Shown here: positions 1 to 11,309 of the stretch, in pieces
Layout: the number at the start of each line of letters is the position of its first letter
Position numbering within the stretch: position 1 is the stretch's first letter
From: Coprinus comatus
Lineage: Eukaryota > Basidiomycota > Agaricomycetes > Agaricales > Agaricaceae
Assembly: GCA_034638255.1 (NCBI GenBank)
Contig: JAWPGT010000001.1
Span: forward strand, 1,426,001-1,490,000
Length of the DNA stretch: 64,000 nucleotides
Reading direction: 5' to 3'
Translations under genes and position numbers: made by a program
Notes under the pieces: model-generated
Told to the model about the DNA's origin: nothing
The model's database searches: none
The model's input: only the letters and a program-made list of their open reading frames with translations

Positions 1-51
1 GCCTGTACTATGCCAGTACGCGTTGTCGCATGTGACTCGACTCCTCTTTCG

Positions 52-71
52 CACGTGACTGAGCTGAGTCA
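52..71. promoter_or_regulatory. CACGTG and TGAGTCA motifs upstream of the m-AAA protease gene
   Basis: A CACGTG E-box-like hexamer lies at 52-57 and a TGAGTCA AP-1/Gcn4-type site at 65-71, about 100-120 bases upstream of the preferred start codon at 173. Both are exact matches to well-known fungal bZIP/bHLH target sequences. Such short motifs also occur by chance, so use in vivo is an inference. Confidence 0.35.
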
Positions 72-172
72 TCCGTAAAAGAATGTGGATTACGCACTCA
101 GGCGGCAGGAGTCGGTCATTCGGACAAGTACTGGCGACTTGCATTTCTGCAAACTCTCACTTTTCGACTCTC

Positions 173-2697
173 ATGCTTTCTCGCTCACTACGCTCAGTCT
201 CCCTTGTTTCATCGCGCAGACTCGTACTTAGGCCCACAGCTCTCTCTCGCACCTACGCCACACCAGCGTCAGACTCAAAACCACCATCCGATGAGAAGGG
301 CAAGCAGAAGCAGGATGACTCGAGCATAGACTCACAAACAAAGGACAAAAAGACTACTGCCGGTCCTTCGAAGCCACAGAATCCGGAGCTGCCGAAGGCG
401 TTGGAAGGTTTTTTCCAACAATACCAACAGCAATGGAGAAAGGAACAGTCGTCAAAGCAGGAGGAGGATTCAGACGGCAAGGGAAAGCGCAGTGCCCCAC
501 CGCCGCCGCCGCCAAACAATAATGGCTTTTCCAACCAGCAGCTTGCATGGGTCGTCGGTAGTGCTGTCGCTTACTTGGCTTATTCAAATTCCAGCTCTCC
601 GTCATCACGGGAAGTTACATGGCAGGAATTCCGAAATGCTTTCCTTGACAAAGGCCTCGTAGAGAAACTGACCGTTGTTAATAATCATCGTGTCCGTGTC
701 AAACTACACCCCAATGCTGGTTCGCTTTACCCCCAGGCGGCACTTGCCCAAGAATATCACTTCTACATAGGTAGTGTCGAGGCTTTCGAGCGCAAACTTG
801 ACGAGGCTCAAGCCGAACTTGGAATTCCTAGCCACGAACGGTTACCTGTCGCGTATCATGAAGAGATTTCCACAATGAACGCAATCCTCAACTTTGCCCC
901 CACTATCATCCTACTAGGTACACTCTATTGGTTCAGCCGAAGAGGTTCGAGCAATGCGGGTAGTGGAATATTCAACATGGGCAAGAGTCGTGCGCGCATG
1001 TTCAACAAGGACACAGATGTTAAGACCAAGTTCAAGGATATCGCTGGTATGGATGAGGCGAAGGAGGAAATTATGGAGTTCGTTAAATTTTTGAAGGACC
1101 CTACTAAATACGAGAAACTTGGAGCCAAGATTCCCCGTGGTGCCATTTTATCTGGACCCCCAGGTACTGGTAAAACACTCTTGGCAAAGGCAACTGCTGG
1201 TGAAGCTTCAGTACCTTTCCTGTCCGTCTCTGGTTCCGAGTTCGTCGAGATGTTCGTTGGTGTTGGTTCATCGCGTGTTCGCGATCTCTTCGCATCCGCG
1301 AAAAAGAACGCACCTTGTATCATCTTCATTGACGAAATCGACGCTATCGGAAAGTCGCGTGGAAAAGGTGGTAACTTTGGCGGAAATGACGAACGGGAGT
1401 CAACTCTCAATCAACTTCTAGTAGAGATGGACGGTTTTGGAACCAACGAGCACATCGTCATTCTAGCCGGCACCAATCGACCTGATGTTCTTGACCCCGC
1501 CCTCATGCGTCCTGGACGTTTCGATAGGCACATCGCCATTGACCGCCCCGATGTTTCTGGACGTAAGGGTATCTTCATGGTTCACTTGCGTCCATTGAAA
1601 CTTGACGATGAGCTTGCCAAGAACGTTGAGGCACTAGCTCATAAACTAGCCGTTCTCACACCTGGGTTCTCTGGTGCTGACATCGCCAATGTTTCCAACG
1701 AGGCTGCTCTCCATGCTGCAAGAAGGGGTTCCGAATCAGTGCAATCGATCGACTTCGATACTGCTATTGAGCGAGTTATTGTTGGCCTGGAAAGGAAGAG
1801 TCGTGTGCTTAGCCCAGACGAGAAGAAAACCGTTGCGTATCACGAAGCTGGTCATGCAATCTGTGGATGGTTCTTGGAACACGCCGACCCCTTACTGAAA
1901 GTTAGCATCATTCCCCGCGGTGTTGGTGCTCTCGGATATGCCCAGGTTTGTCCTTTTCCCTCGTTCTGTTAGTGTTTGCATACTGAAATAACTACAGTAC
2001 CTACCACCCGACCGTTATCTGCTTTCGACACCACAAATGTTGGACCGGATATGTATGACCCTTGGTGGACGTGTTTCGGAAGAGATTTTCTTCGGTCTTG
2101 AAAATATCACAACTGGTGCCCAGGATGATCTCCAGAAGATCACAAGAATGGCCTTTGAGGCATGCGCCAACTATGGTATGAACGATATCATTGGACCTGT
2201 GAGCTATGGAGGCGACCGTGCTGCCAAGGAGGGCTGGACGAAACCTTTCAGTGAGCGGACTGCAGAGATGCTAGATGATCAAGTCCGCAAAATGATCACG
2301 TATGTATCCTATTCCCTAAACTGGCGCCATATTTTCTGATCCATTTTCACAGTAAAGCATATGAGCGAACACGAACTCTTCTTACCGAACATAAAGAGGA
2401 TGTTGATAAGGTAGCTCAACTTCTGTTATCCAAGGAGGTCATCACTCGGTTAGTAGCCTGAGTTTTATATGTTTGTTGTATTTCACTAAAGTTGATTCAA
2501 GTGAGGATATGATTTCGCTCCTCGGTAAACGTCCATTCAAGTCAAAGGACGAGATGGATAAATGGCTTGATGAACACCATAAAGAAGTTAAGATTCCACC
2601 CCCAGTCGAAGGTGAATCGGTACCAGGCCAAGTGGATGGTGGCGAACCTCAACCCGCACCCATTGCTAAAGCACTAGATGATCCCCGACTACTATAG
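173..2697 (+). CDS. AFG3: Mitochondrial inner-membrane m-AAA protease subunit (AFG3/YTA12, FtsH family)
   Basis: ATP-dependent zinc metalloprotease that degrades misfolded inner-membrane proteins and matures mitochondrial proteins from the matrix side. Four exons are placed at 173-1945, 1998-2299, 2353-2448 and 2502-2697, giving 788 residues. The N-terminus is rich in Arg/Ser and fits a mitochondrial presequence. An in-frame ATG at 83 would add 30 residues, but starting at 173 puts the presequence first. Two membrane segments lie near residues 121-137 and 235-255. Walker A GPPGTGKT is at about 328, Walker B with FIDE at about 385, the second-region-of-homology RPGRFDR at about 446, and the zinc site HEAGH at 557-561. 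All catalytic residues are present. Its 3' end converges on the transporter gene ending at 2870. AFG3 and YTA12 paralogues are hard to separate by eye, so the symbol is tentative. Confidence 0.93.
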
Positions 2698-2869
2698 TCT
2701 TTTTTCTTATCTTAACTTAATTTTCACCAGTGACTTGTGTGTCTCGGATAGATACAGGTGGATAAATGACCGCCTATTCCGAGTTCTTTGTGTATTTTAT
2801 TCATGACATATAGTAACACCTCATCTCTATTGTGCAATAATGCATCCATGCCCACCTACAGTATATCCA

Positions 2870-5301
2870 TCAAAGTGTGTACCGGAATCCACTCCATTGA
2901 TCACCTTTGTCTTCTTTGGCTTCGTCAACACTGGCATAACGGCCATTACATCGCCTCGCGTTTTTGTTGGTTACTCCTTCAATGATTTCGTCTCGGTCAC
3001 CACGATCTCGAGCTCGATTTTCCCGTTGAAGGAAATGGAAGAATACCACACTGGAGATGAATGCTATACTGATGTATGCAAGCACTATACCATGTCCTAG
3101 TTGATACCGTGGGCGATCTGCTTCACGATACTGGAAATTTTTCAATCAACATACACATAATGTATCCTTCATTGAACGAGTAAAGATAAAGTGAATGAAG
3201 GACGTACTATGTTGGCTGCAACTGCACCATTAAGGTTTCCAAAACCAATCGCCATTCCTACACTAAAACTTCGTTTATATGATCCTTCAACGTTGCTTGT
3301 TATCCATGCTATTGAATTTGCTATAGGGAGTAAAATTTTAATATGTTATGAATGTAGATATTTTATATGAAAGGAATGGGATGAAAACGCACGGTTTGTA
3401 GCATATATGGCACTTTGTAACGGTATCAGAATAAAACATAGGAATTCTGTGGAAGGGAGGGGTACTGACGAGATAGCAAGATATACGGCGAAATAAGATA
3501 ATCCAGGTTTTGTTGAAACAATGAGGATGATATATGCTATTAGACCAAAAGGTAGAAAACACCTTGAAATAGATAAATCCAGATTAGTTGTTGGTTGAAG
3601 TAAAGTACGGTGAAAAGTTTAATGGCGTACATGTTAATAAGACATCGTTTGCCTAAACGATCACCGTAAATTCCAGTTATTAGTGTGATGATGCAACCCC
3701 ACACGTAAACTGGTACAGAGAGTAAATTGGCTCTCGTTGCAGTGAAACCTATTTTTGAGTGTTTCAGCTATTATGAACATAGAATAAAGGCGTTAGAGAT
3801 CGCTACAACGTACCTAATTGATTGATAATTGTCGGTGTGAATAGTGAGAATGCATACAGTGGACCATCGCTGAATTTCAATGCAAGAAATCAATATGAAT
3901 CATAGAGAGAATTTTAAGAGATTTACAGTCCCATAAATAACGCCACTGATTTTAAATTTGAGCTGCTAAGACGAAGAATAATAATTAGGGGGAAAGGCAG
4001 GACTTACTAGATACGTAAGTCTTCCAATCTTTAAAACAACTCCAGATATGTTTCTTATCAAATTTTTCTCCACCAGCACTGAATTTAAGATCATTCTGTA
4101 ACCGCCTAATAATAAAAACCCCTGACCAGATAAAACGTCAGCTTTTGTGAATGAGGGGCAGAGTACAGATTATTCTTATCGTACTTTCTTCTTCTGAAAC
4201 GAATTTCGCGTGAATAGGAAAGTCCTGAATAACCCAAAACGAAGCAGATCCAATTAAAACAGTAGCTAGACCTTCAAGGATAAAAATCCATGCCCATCCT
4301 GTCTTGGAGAATTAGATGATCCATCATAGTGGAACTTGATAATTAAGGACAGTACCAGGTCTACCACCAATTCCATCCATATTGACAATTGCCGCAGCGA
4401 GCAGACCACCTATAAACATTGTCTTAGCTTGTGAAATATGGAATTAAATTGCAATTAGCTTACTGAATGCCCCTGCGACCGTGGCACAGGAGAATATCAT
4501 TGCAACTCTAAATCCCACCTCCGATCGTTTGTACCAACTGGTCGGTTATTTTTAATCATCAGTTACGTCTCAAGGCCTCAGGTTTTATCAATTACACATA
4601 AGACTAACCTGGAGATATAAAAAACTATCCCGGGGAACATTCCAGCTTCAGCCAAGCCGAGCAGTAATCTTACAGCTATATATAATACTGATTAATGGTT
4701 TGAAGGATGGCGGAATAAAAAACGAAAAGTCACTTAATAAACCTCCATAGTCCTTCACCACACCATGCAAGGTCTGAACACCCATATTAGTAACAAGGCA
4801 GTCATCATTTATTGTGCGTCGGCGTTACCATTATGGTGCCCCATATCATTATCATTATTGATAAATAAATTGATGGTTTTAGTCTTCGCAGAATGACATT
4901 ACTAACGGGCTTTCGTGTATTCAGCGTTGAGAATGAAATAAGTTGATATATCTAGTGCTGATATGACGTACCTCGAATAATGCATAAGGAAAGAAGAAAG
5001 CTGTAAGTGCTATGAGGTATTTTTTGTCGGTGAGACCCAAATCCTTGTCCATGTGATACAGCTACGAGCCAGTCGTCAGTATTAGAAATTTAACTTTTGC
5101 AAGCGAGTTACACACTTTGGCATTTCCAATACTCCCTCGGTCCAGAAAATTGAGGAGATACAACAATGCAAGCCAAGGAACGACGTGCCAATCCACCTTC
5201 CGCATCAACTTCTTCTCATCTACCCCTGAAGTTTCAATTTCTGGTCGATACAAATCTTGGCTGTCAGGTCTACCGAGGGGAATTACTGTTGGAGAGGTCA
5301 T
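2870..5301 (-). CDS. MFS transporter, DAL5/anion:cation symporter type (copy 1)
   Basis: Predicted 12-helix plasma-membrane permease of the fungal family that includes allantoate (DAL5), nicotinate, biotin and pantothenate carriers; the substrate cannot be read from sequence. The start ATG is at 5301-5299. The first exon carries the motif LLYLLNFLDRGSIGNAK, typical of helix 1 in this family. The next exon (LYHMDKDLGLTDKKY...) follows an intron in the same place as in the paralogue at 8271. The last exon, after an intron ending near 3136, has the usual YREADRPRYQLGHG motif and ends at 2870. About 14 exons are needed; every junction I checked keeps the frame. It is a full paralogue of the gene at 8271-10691, with shared intron positions and a nearly matching C-terminus, and lies on the other side of ureD in opposite orientation. 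Confidence 0.85.
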
Positions 5302-5781
5302 TAACTTCACGCTTAGGCGTTTTATACAAGTGGGGATTTTGTGGTTGAGGGATAAATCGACCGTTGAGGGTGCCGGTGAGGAAGGCCGGATATAATAATA
5401 CGCGCCCGATTAATTTAATTTTCTAATTCCCGCAGTCCAAAAAGGGGAAACGTGAGTCAATCCTTGTTTCAGGCTGTTTGCATCTCCAACCGTCATAAAG
5501 TTGCATTAAATATGGGCACAGGACAAGCATAGGAGTTTATTGATTATATTTGGATTTATTATCTTCCAAAGACTTTACTGAAAATACAAACCCTACATTA
5601 TGGTTTTATTGTGAGAGTTGGAGGTGCAAACAACCAGGCTCCTACCCGGCCGACCTCGCTGCGCACGTGCCAGCCAAACAAACCAAAGATATTACCATAC
5701 CGAGCGCAGCAAGGGGCTGGCACAACAGGTTTCCCGGGCATCACTGGCTGTGGAGGACGAGGGAACCTCGAACGACAGGCC

Positions 5782-6350
5782 AGGGGACAACCGTCCGAGC
5801 AATCCATAAAATCAACCCCCTCGATGGGTCGTGAGATTTTTTACCCTTCGTGGTGCGTTCCCAATCAAACTTTTGAGAGTCACGCTGGGAATTCTAGATG
5901 TCACCTTGATGTACTACCTGGATATCGCACCAGACAGTAGTAGGCATGCCAGCTCACAACGTAGTACTATATCCATTCTTATCCATCTCAACGCTTGAGG
6001 CTCAAGACTTGAGCCAGTCCTCCCCTGATGCTACCATATTTTCAAGATGTTGAGACTTCAGTACCAATGGCAATCACACTTTCTGATAATACACAAGCTA
6101 TCAAAAGTTGTGATCCCGAGACAAATAATCCAATTGCAATATGACCATACACCCAAACAAAGACTTCTCCCACAGGCAAGAAGCGACGCAATGATTTAGA
6201 AAATTAGATTTTATTGGCAACAACGTAGTAGACTGTGATGTATGTGTTATCTTGTGTGACCTGATGGTGACCTTGATGTGATCCGTACAAAGAAATATCA
6301 ACAGCTGTCAAACGGGGTTGATTTCACGGATTGCTCGGACGGTTGCCCCC
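5782..6350. mobile_element. Possible non-autonomous inverted-repeat element (MITE-like)
   Basis: About 38 bases at 5782-5819 reappear in reverse complement at 6314-6350 with only about three differences, all A/G transitions in the aligned strand. The 570-base unit has no convincing open reading frame, which fits a small non-autonomous DNA transposon or a solo folded-back repeat. I could not find a clean target-site duplication directly outside the arms, so the true borders may lie further out. Confidence 0.4.
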
Positions 6351-6380
6351 CGGGATACTACAGTATATGCAAACATTGAT

Positions 6381-6398
6381 GATGTCATCGATGACATC
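6381..6398. repeat. Perfect 18-base palindrome
   Basis: GATGTCATCGATGACATC reads identically on both strands and sits 30 bases beyond the right arm of the inverted repeat. It contains two overlapping half-sites resembling bZIP targets (TGACATC/GATGTCA) around a ClaI-type centre. It may be a dimer binding site or a hairpin; nothing nearby shows which. Confidence 0.6.
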
Positions 6399-6599
6399 GG
6401 AAGAATGATTTATGTTCTGAGGGTCTTTATCTATTTATTTATTTTTGTGATAGTAAGCACTTTTGGCTCTTTAGGTCCGTTGCTTTTCCGTTCAATCCAC
6501 TATACAGGTTGTAGGGTTCCACTGATTGGGTGGAAAGAACATGTTTAAATGTCAATTCCGAAGTACATGGACCAGGTTGTGATTGAAATGAGGACCATA

Positions 6600-7618
6600 T
6601 CATGCAAAAGCCCTATGATAAGCATCAACACCCACAACGGCTTCAAACCCTTTCAAAGCATCCTTTAACCAGTTTTTGACTAACTCTGTTTCCTTCCCTG
6701 CTACCCGTACAATGGCTCCCCTCCCGTGTTCTATGCCTGGAGTTGTGGTTAAGCTGAAAGACCATAACAAATCTTCCGGTTTCTTGAATTTGAAGACTGT
6801 GATTGCCTCATAACGTCTTTGTAGTTCCTGAACCACATCATCCACTCTGGGGCCAAAAAGTAGAAGCATGGCGTAACATGAATAGGGAGCAAGTTTCTCT
6901 TCCAATGTTCTTTTCTTGACTGCCCCTTTACCTTCATTCAGACTACTGTCTCCATTTCCTACTGATCCGACAAGTAGCATGACGTCTTTCGCAACACGCC
7001 TCCCGCCTATGAAAACTTCATTTCCGCTCCAATACCTTTCAAATACCCAGTCTTCTCCAACGGTTTTCCTTCCACTGGTAAACCAGTCCAAGATTACAAC
7101 GCTTGCACTTTCATCATTCAAGTGAAAAGTCTGAATTTGAGTATACGAAGCGGAGCGGAAACATGTTACAGGGTCGGGTAAGAGTAAGAGCGTGGAAGAG
7201 GATGCGACATTGTAAGTTACGGTCTGCATTGTCGTTGATGGGGCATCTGCAGAGACAGAGGCCAACCGATGACCCGGACGTGTCTTGAACACTTTAGTAT
7301 TTCCCTATGGTCTTATTGGTGACTTTGGAAAAGATTGGTTCGCACAAATGACTGCACCTGAGAAAGTACCATGAGCACACAGCCCTTCTTGACATTGACA
7401 TCTAATTCGACTCTATCACCGCAAACGAGCCCACCCCCATATGAAAGCAGATAGACAATTGCTACACCATGTTCGTGTATGTTAGGCGATAGGAGTTTCA
7501 ATGGGTACGATGAGGATAGCTCTTCAAAAGTAGCCTTAGAGCCATGAAGTGCAAGCGTTATTCGTCCTTTTCCAGCAGGAATTTTCTCTATCATAGTGAG
7601 TGAACTTGGGGTATCCAT
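6600..7618 (-). CDS. ureD: Urease accessory protein UreD
   Basis: Chaperone of urease maturation. With UreF and UreG it delivers nickel to apo-urease in the cytosol, which is needed to use urea as a nitrogen source. Two exons, 7618-7358 and 7304-6600, join in phase 0 and give 321 residues. Exon 1 carries the family motif GGGLVCGDRVELDV. The exon junction recreates the conserved segment around GNTKVFKTRPG. The C-terminal half ends in a typical domain with YRAFA-like residues. The start is the ATG at 7618; no upstream in-frame ATG competes. The gene is divergent from the transporter at 8271 across a 652-base gap, and its 3' end faces the gap before the paralogous transporter. This context suggests uptake plus breakdown of a urea-yielding nitrogen compound, which is an inference. 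Confidence 0.9.
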
Positions 7619-7628
7619 CGGATGAATG

Positions 7629-7986
7629 TTATCTCAACATTACGGTACAAGCGAAGAACACCTTACTTTTCCCTTTCATCCCCCTATCAGGGCATCATGA
7701 CAAATATGCCCAAAGGACTCTGACTCCCACTGCGCTGTCTTGTGGCTTAATCTTTTTAATAACAACCCTGCCCGAATATTTGCGAGAGCACAAATGGCTT
7801 ATAGATCCTTGATCGGTAAGCATTTAAACGGAGGACTTATGTAAATATGATCATGGGAGCTCTCAAGAAGCAACATATCTTCCTCAGCCGCATTTGACAG
7901 TGATGGATCCACTGGGAAGCTTGTTATACGATAAATAACCCATATACTTACTGATCAGGACCATGAGCCATAAGAACCCCTTATCA
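7629..7986. promoter_or_regulatory. GATA-factor-type sites in the ureD/transporter divergent promoter
   Basis: Three HGATAR-type sites lie between ureD and the transporter gene: TTATCT at 7629-7634 (AGATAA on the minus strand), CGATAA at 7929-7934, and TTATCA at 7981-7986 (TGATAAG on the minus strand). In fungi such sites bind AreA/Gln3-type activators under nitrogen limitation. Site clusters like this are suggestive, not proof. The rest of the 7619-8270 gap shows no gene. Confidence 0.4.
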
Positions 7987-8270
7987 CTCGCAGGTTGGCA
8001 ATTACAATCACCGAAACTGGACGGAAATCGCTGGACGGATAGGTGAACAAGTGCCCACAGCATCTCGGGTATTATATTTAACTTTAAAACGGCCGCCCAT
8101 TCCCCACCTTTTCACATATATACGAGTTACTCCATTGCGGTTTTCTAAGCCGCTCTTATTCACTCCATTCTCAAATCCTGGGATCTTATAAGGCAGGAAG
8201 AGGTTGATTAGGTTATTTTGGATAGCCTTTCTTTCTCGAAGACTTGGAATCATCTTTGCATCCTTCTACC

Positions 8271-10691
8271 ATGGCAGGTGCCAATACTGTGTCTTCGTCT
8301 TCTGGTGACGTAGAAAAGATATATCGACCTGAAATTGATACTTCAAATATCAATGAGAAGAAGCTGATGCGAAGAGTGGATTTACACGTCATCCCATGGC
8401 TTTCACTTTTATACCTCCTCAACTTCCTAGATCGAGGCACGATTGGGAATGCTAAGGTATGTGACGCTCCAGTATTCTGAAAATTGTTATTGAAGAATAG
8501 TCAAGTTGTATCATTTAGAATCTGACTTAGGCATCAACGACAACCAATATCTCATTGCATTGACTCTCTTCTTCTTTCCTTATGCATTATTTGAGGTGCG
8601 TTTAGAGAAACCTGTTTCATTAACTTTAATTATTCAGACCACAACGAAAAGCCTGCTAGTAATGTGGTTTTACGAAGATTAAAGCCTTCAATTTGGTTGT
8701 CCATGATGATTACACTCTGGGGAATTTTTACGGCAAGTTCAAGAAACTGAATAGTATCATGTGGACTAAAGTGAATGTCCAGGTGTTACACGGTGTGATT
8801 AAGAACTATGGCGGTTTATTGAGTATGTCTATCTCCCAGAACCCAAATAGAGAACGGACTTCTGATATCACCTACAGCTCTACGATTGCTACTTGGTTTG
8901 GCTGAAGCTGGAATGTATCCTGGAATCGTGTTCTACATATCGAGGTATGTCCAAAAATAACCCAAGACTAGTCCTAAGTCTAAATTTTTGGTTCAGCTGG
9001 TATAAACGATCAGAAATGGGAACGAAGGTCGCCCTGTTTTTCTCTTCTGCAACGGTAGCAGGGGCATTTAGTGTGTTATATTGGTTCTATTTCTGTAAAT
9101 TATAGTCCTGAAAAGAGGCTAAGGTGGCTTACTTGCTGCAGCAATCGCCAACATGGAAGGTATCGGTGGAAGACCAGGTATCATTGTTTTACATCTTATT
9201 TTAACAAGTGATATTCATTTACAAATGATAGGATGGGCCTGGATTTTCATACTCGAAGGCCTTGCAACAGTGTTAATTGGTATTGCATCGTTCTGGGTTA
9301 TACAAGATTTCCCGGATACCGCCCAGTTCCTTTCAGAGCAAGAAAGTATGTTTTTTTTTCTTGACTCAAGTTCTGTCCAATCCAAATTGTAACTATAATT
9401 TGCAGGGGTATTCATCATTCGTAGGTTACAAAGTGACATGAAACACAGTGCCGCCGGGGAACAGTTTCATAAGAAATATATTTGGAAGAGTTTGAAAGAC
9501 TGGAAGACTTGGATGGCTAGTAAGTTCGCATCTCTTTCGTTCTCCAACTTATACACCAGATTTAACGACCTCTTAGTGGCAATATATATGGGTTTGTAAG
9601 TATAGCTAATATACATTGGAAATGTCCCTCTCATTGTTTTGACATCAAGCGATGGCCCTCTATATGCATTCTCCCTATTCACACCAACAATTATCAGTCA
9701 ACTGGGTACGGTCTCTTCTACTTTCATCCTACTCACATTCACCTTGTCTTAAACGACACATTACAGGATTCACAGCAACAAAGGCCAATCTCCTTTCTGT
9801 CCCAGTATATGCCTGGGGATGTATCATGACACTAGCAATCGGTATTTACGGTGATCGTCTAGGAAAACGATGTCTCGTCAATTTGTGCGATAACACCCTT
9901 TCTCAATCATCGTTTAAACTAATGATTGACCTGGTGGTCGTACAGATGTCTATTCGGCATTGGTTTAATAGCATATATTATCCTCATTTGCTCACGAACA
10001 CCCGCCCTTTCCTATTTTGCTGTATACCTTGCTATATCGTAAGTATTTTCATTTTCCCTCCTTCTATAAATATAATATAATACAGGAAGTGCTAATTCAA
10101 CATTCTTAACTTCTAGTGCTATATATCCAACAATCCGTGCGTATTCGGCGTGTTCCATTTTCTCACCATCCAACACTACTAACCATTCATTTTTGGCTCT
10201 GGTTTATATATATATATATAGCAAACTCGGTGGCGTGGGTAGCAAGTAATGTCGAAGGTTCATATAAACGTAGTGTTACTCTAGGAATGGCAATAGGTTT
10301 CGGAAACACTAATGGAGCAGTGACAGCTAACATCGTGAGTTGTCAAATCCTTCCCTCTAAATCCCAAGTCTTTTGCCATGAACCCACCCTAAAACTTAAA
10401 TGACACACACTAATATCTCATATAACATAGTATCGAGCAGAGGATAGGCCATGGTATCCACTAGGTCACGGTATAGTCTTAGCCTATATCGGATTAGGAT
10501 TCTTTAGCAGTCTTTTATTCGCTTACCTTCTTCGTCGAGAAAATCGAACAAGAGAACGCGGAGAAAGAGACGAAATCATTGATGGGATTGACAATAAACA
10601 TGCTAAGGAATGTAATGGACACTACGAAACTATCGAAGCTGCAAAGGTTGACAAAGGAGATGAATGGAGCGGGTTTAGATATACACTCTGA
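8271..10691 (+). CDS. MFS transporter, DAL5/anion:cation symporter type (copy 2)
   Basis: Predicted plasma-membrane permease of the allantoate/nicotinate/vitamin carrier family. The start is the ATG at 8271. Early exons are 8271-8456, 8506-8595, 8652-8732 and 8783-8822; about 14 exons in all. Recognisable blocks are LLYLLNFLDRGTIGNAK, PSNVVLRR-like PASNVVLRRLKPS, GLAEAGMYPGIVFYISSWYK, GFDGPLYAFSLFTPT, SVPYAWGC-like SVPVYAWGC, YPTIPNSVAWVASNVEG and YRAEDRPWYPLGHG. These form one continuous family-like protein ending in GFRYTL at 10691. The third intron (8733-8782) begins with GC instead of GT. It is a close paralogue of the reverse-strand gene at 2870-5301. Divergent from ureD with GATA-type sites between. 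Substrate unknown. Confidence 0.87.
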
Positions 10692-11309
10692 TTTTATGTT
10701 GTTTCGACTTTTTTCTTCCTGTTTTTGTAAAAACAAAAAAATTTGTAATATGCGGGATGTCAAATCTGACGAGAACCGATGAAAATAATAGAAAATAGCA
10801 ATTGTATCTGTATAGGAGCTTGGCATAAGGTTGTAAAGTGCTCCTCAACTACATTTGTAGAGATACAGGGGAGCTGGAAAGAGAGAAAACAAAAGACATA
10901 TACAAGTGTTGAATGTCCTACGACATCATTACTATTAAAATCAAGGAAACTGAAAAAGGATTGTTGTGACAATCAAAAACAAAACACAAAAATATTAAAC
11001 AGTGGAAGGAATAAGAAGAGGGTGGGGGTACGAGGGATGTCAGACAAAATATAATTATGGTATCATAGAAGTCAAGAAGAAGACTGAGAGATTAGAGAAT
11101 GAATTGAAAATTGTTAATAAAGATAGTGTTGGAGATAGACTTTTTGTATGGGACATTGAATCACGGCGGCTAAATGAATGTGTGTGAATCTGGAACAATG
11201 ATTGAAGAAAAACGGCGAAAATGAAGTGAGAGAGAAATGCAGTGAGAGAAAGAAAGGGGAAAGAGAGATAGAAAAAGAGCGAGCAAGTATAATAATTTAT
11301 GCCACGAGA
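10692..11309. other. Convergent gap without a gene
   Basis: This gap separates the 3' ends of the transporter and the Byr4-like gene. It is A-rich on the plus strand, with purine runs at about 11200-11280 (repeated GAGA/GAAAG). Small open frames here show no conserved features. It most likely contains the two 3' untranslated regions. Confidence 0.6.

Larger units (their letters stand above)
5302..6599. other. Long gap between the transporter start and the ureD 3' end
   Basis: I see no convincing gene. The first 250 bases would be the promoter of the transporter starting at 5301; a TTATCT (AGATAA, GATA-factor type) lies at 5559-5564. A stretch at about 5600-5830 is richer in G+C than its surroundings and stays open in several frames at once, without codon-like bias or recognisable domains. 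The right part holds an inverted repeat pair and an 18-base palindrome, listed separately. Confidence 0.6.

Noticed and set aside
83..172. Upstream in-frame ATG extending the m-AAA protease by 30 residues
   Set aside because: The residues added before the presequence are not targeting-like; the ATG at 173 places the Arg/Ser-rich mitochondrial signal at the N-terminus. The longer form remains possible.
3338..3562. Minus-strand 74-codon frame inside the transporter gene
   Set aside because: It is in the wrong frame; the true exons (SAIYATN / PNSIAWITSN blocks) use another frame, and this stretch is mostly intron.
5550..5940. Several overlapping open frames in a GC-richer stretch
   Set aside because: They are open in multiple frames at once, lack any recognisable motif, signal or splice pattern, and overlap the inverted repeat; composition alone explains them.
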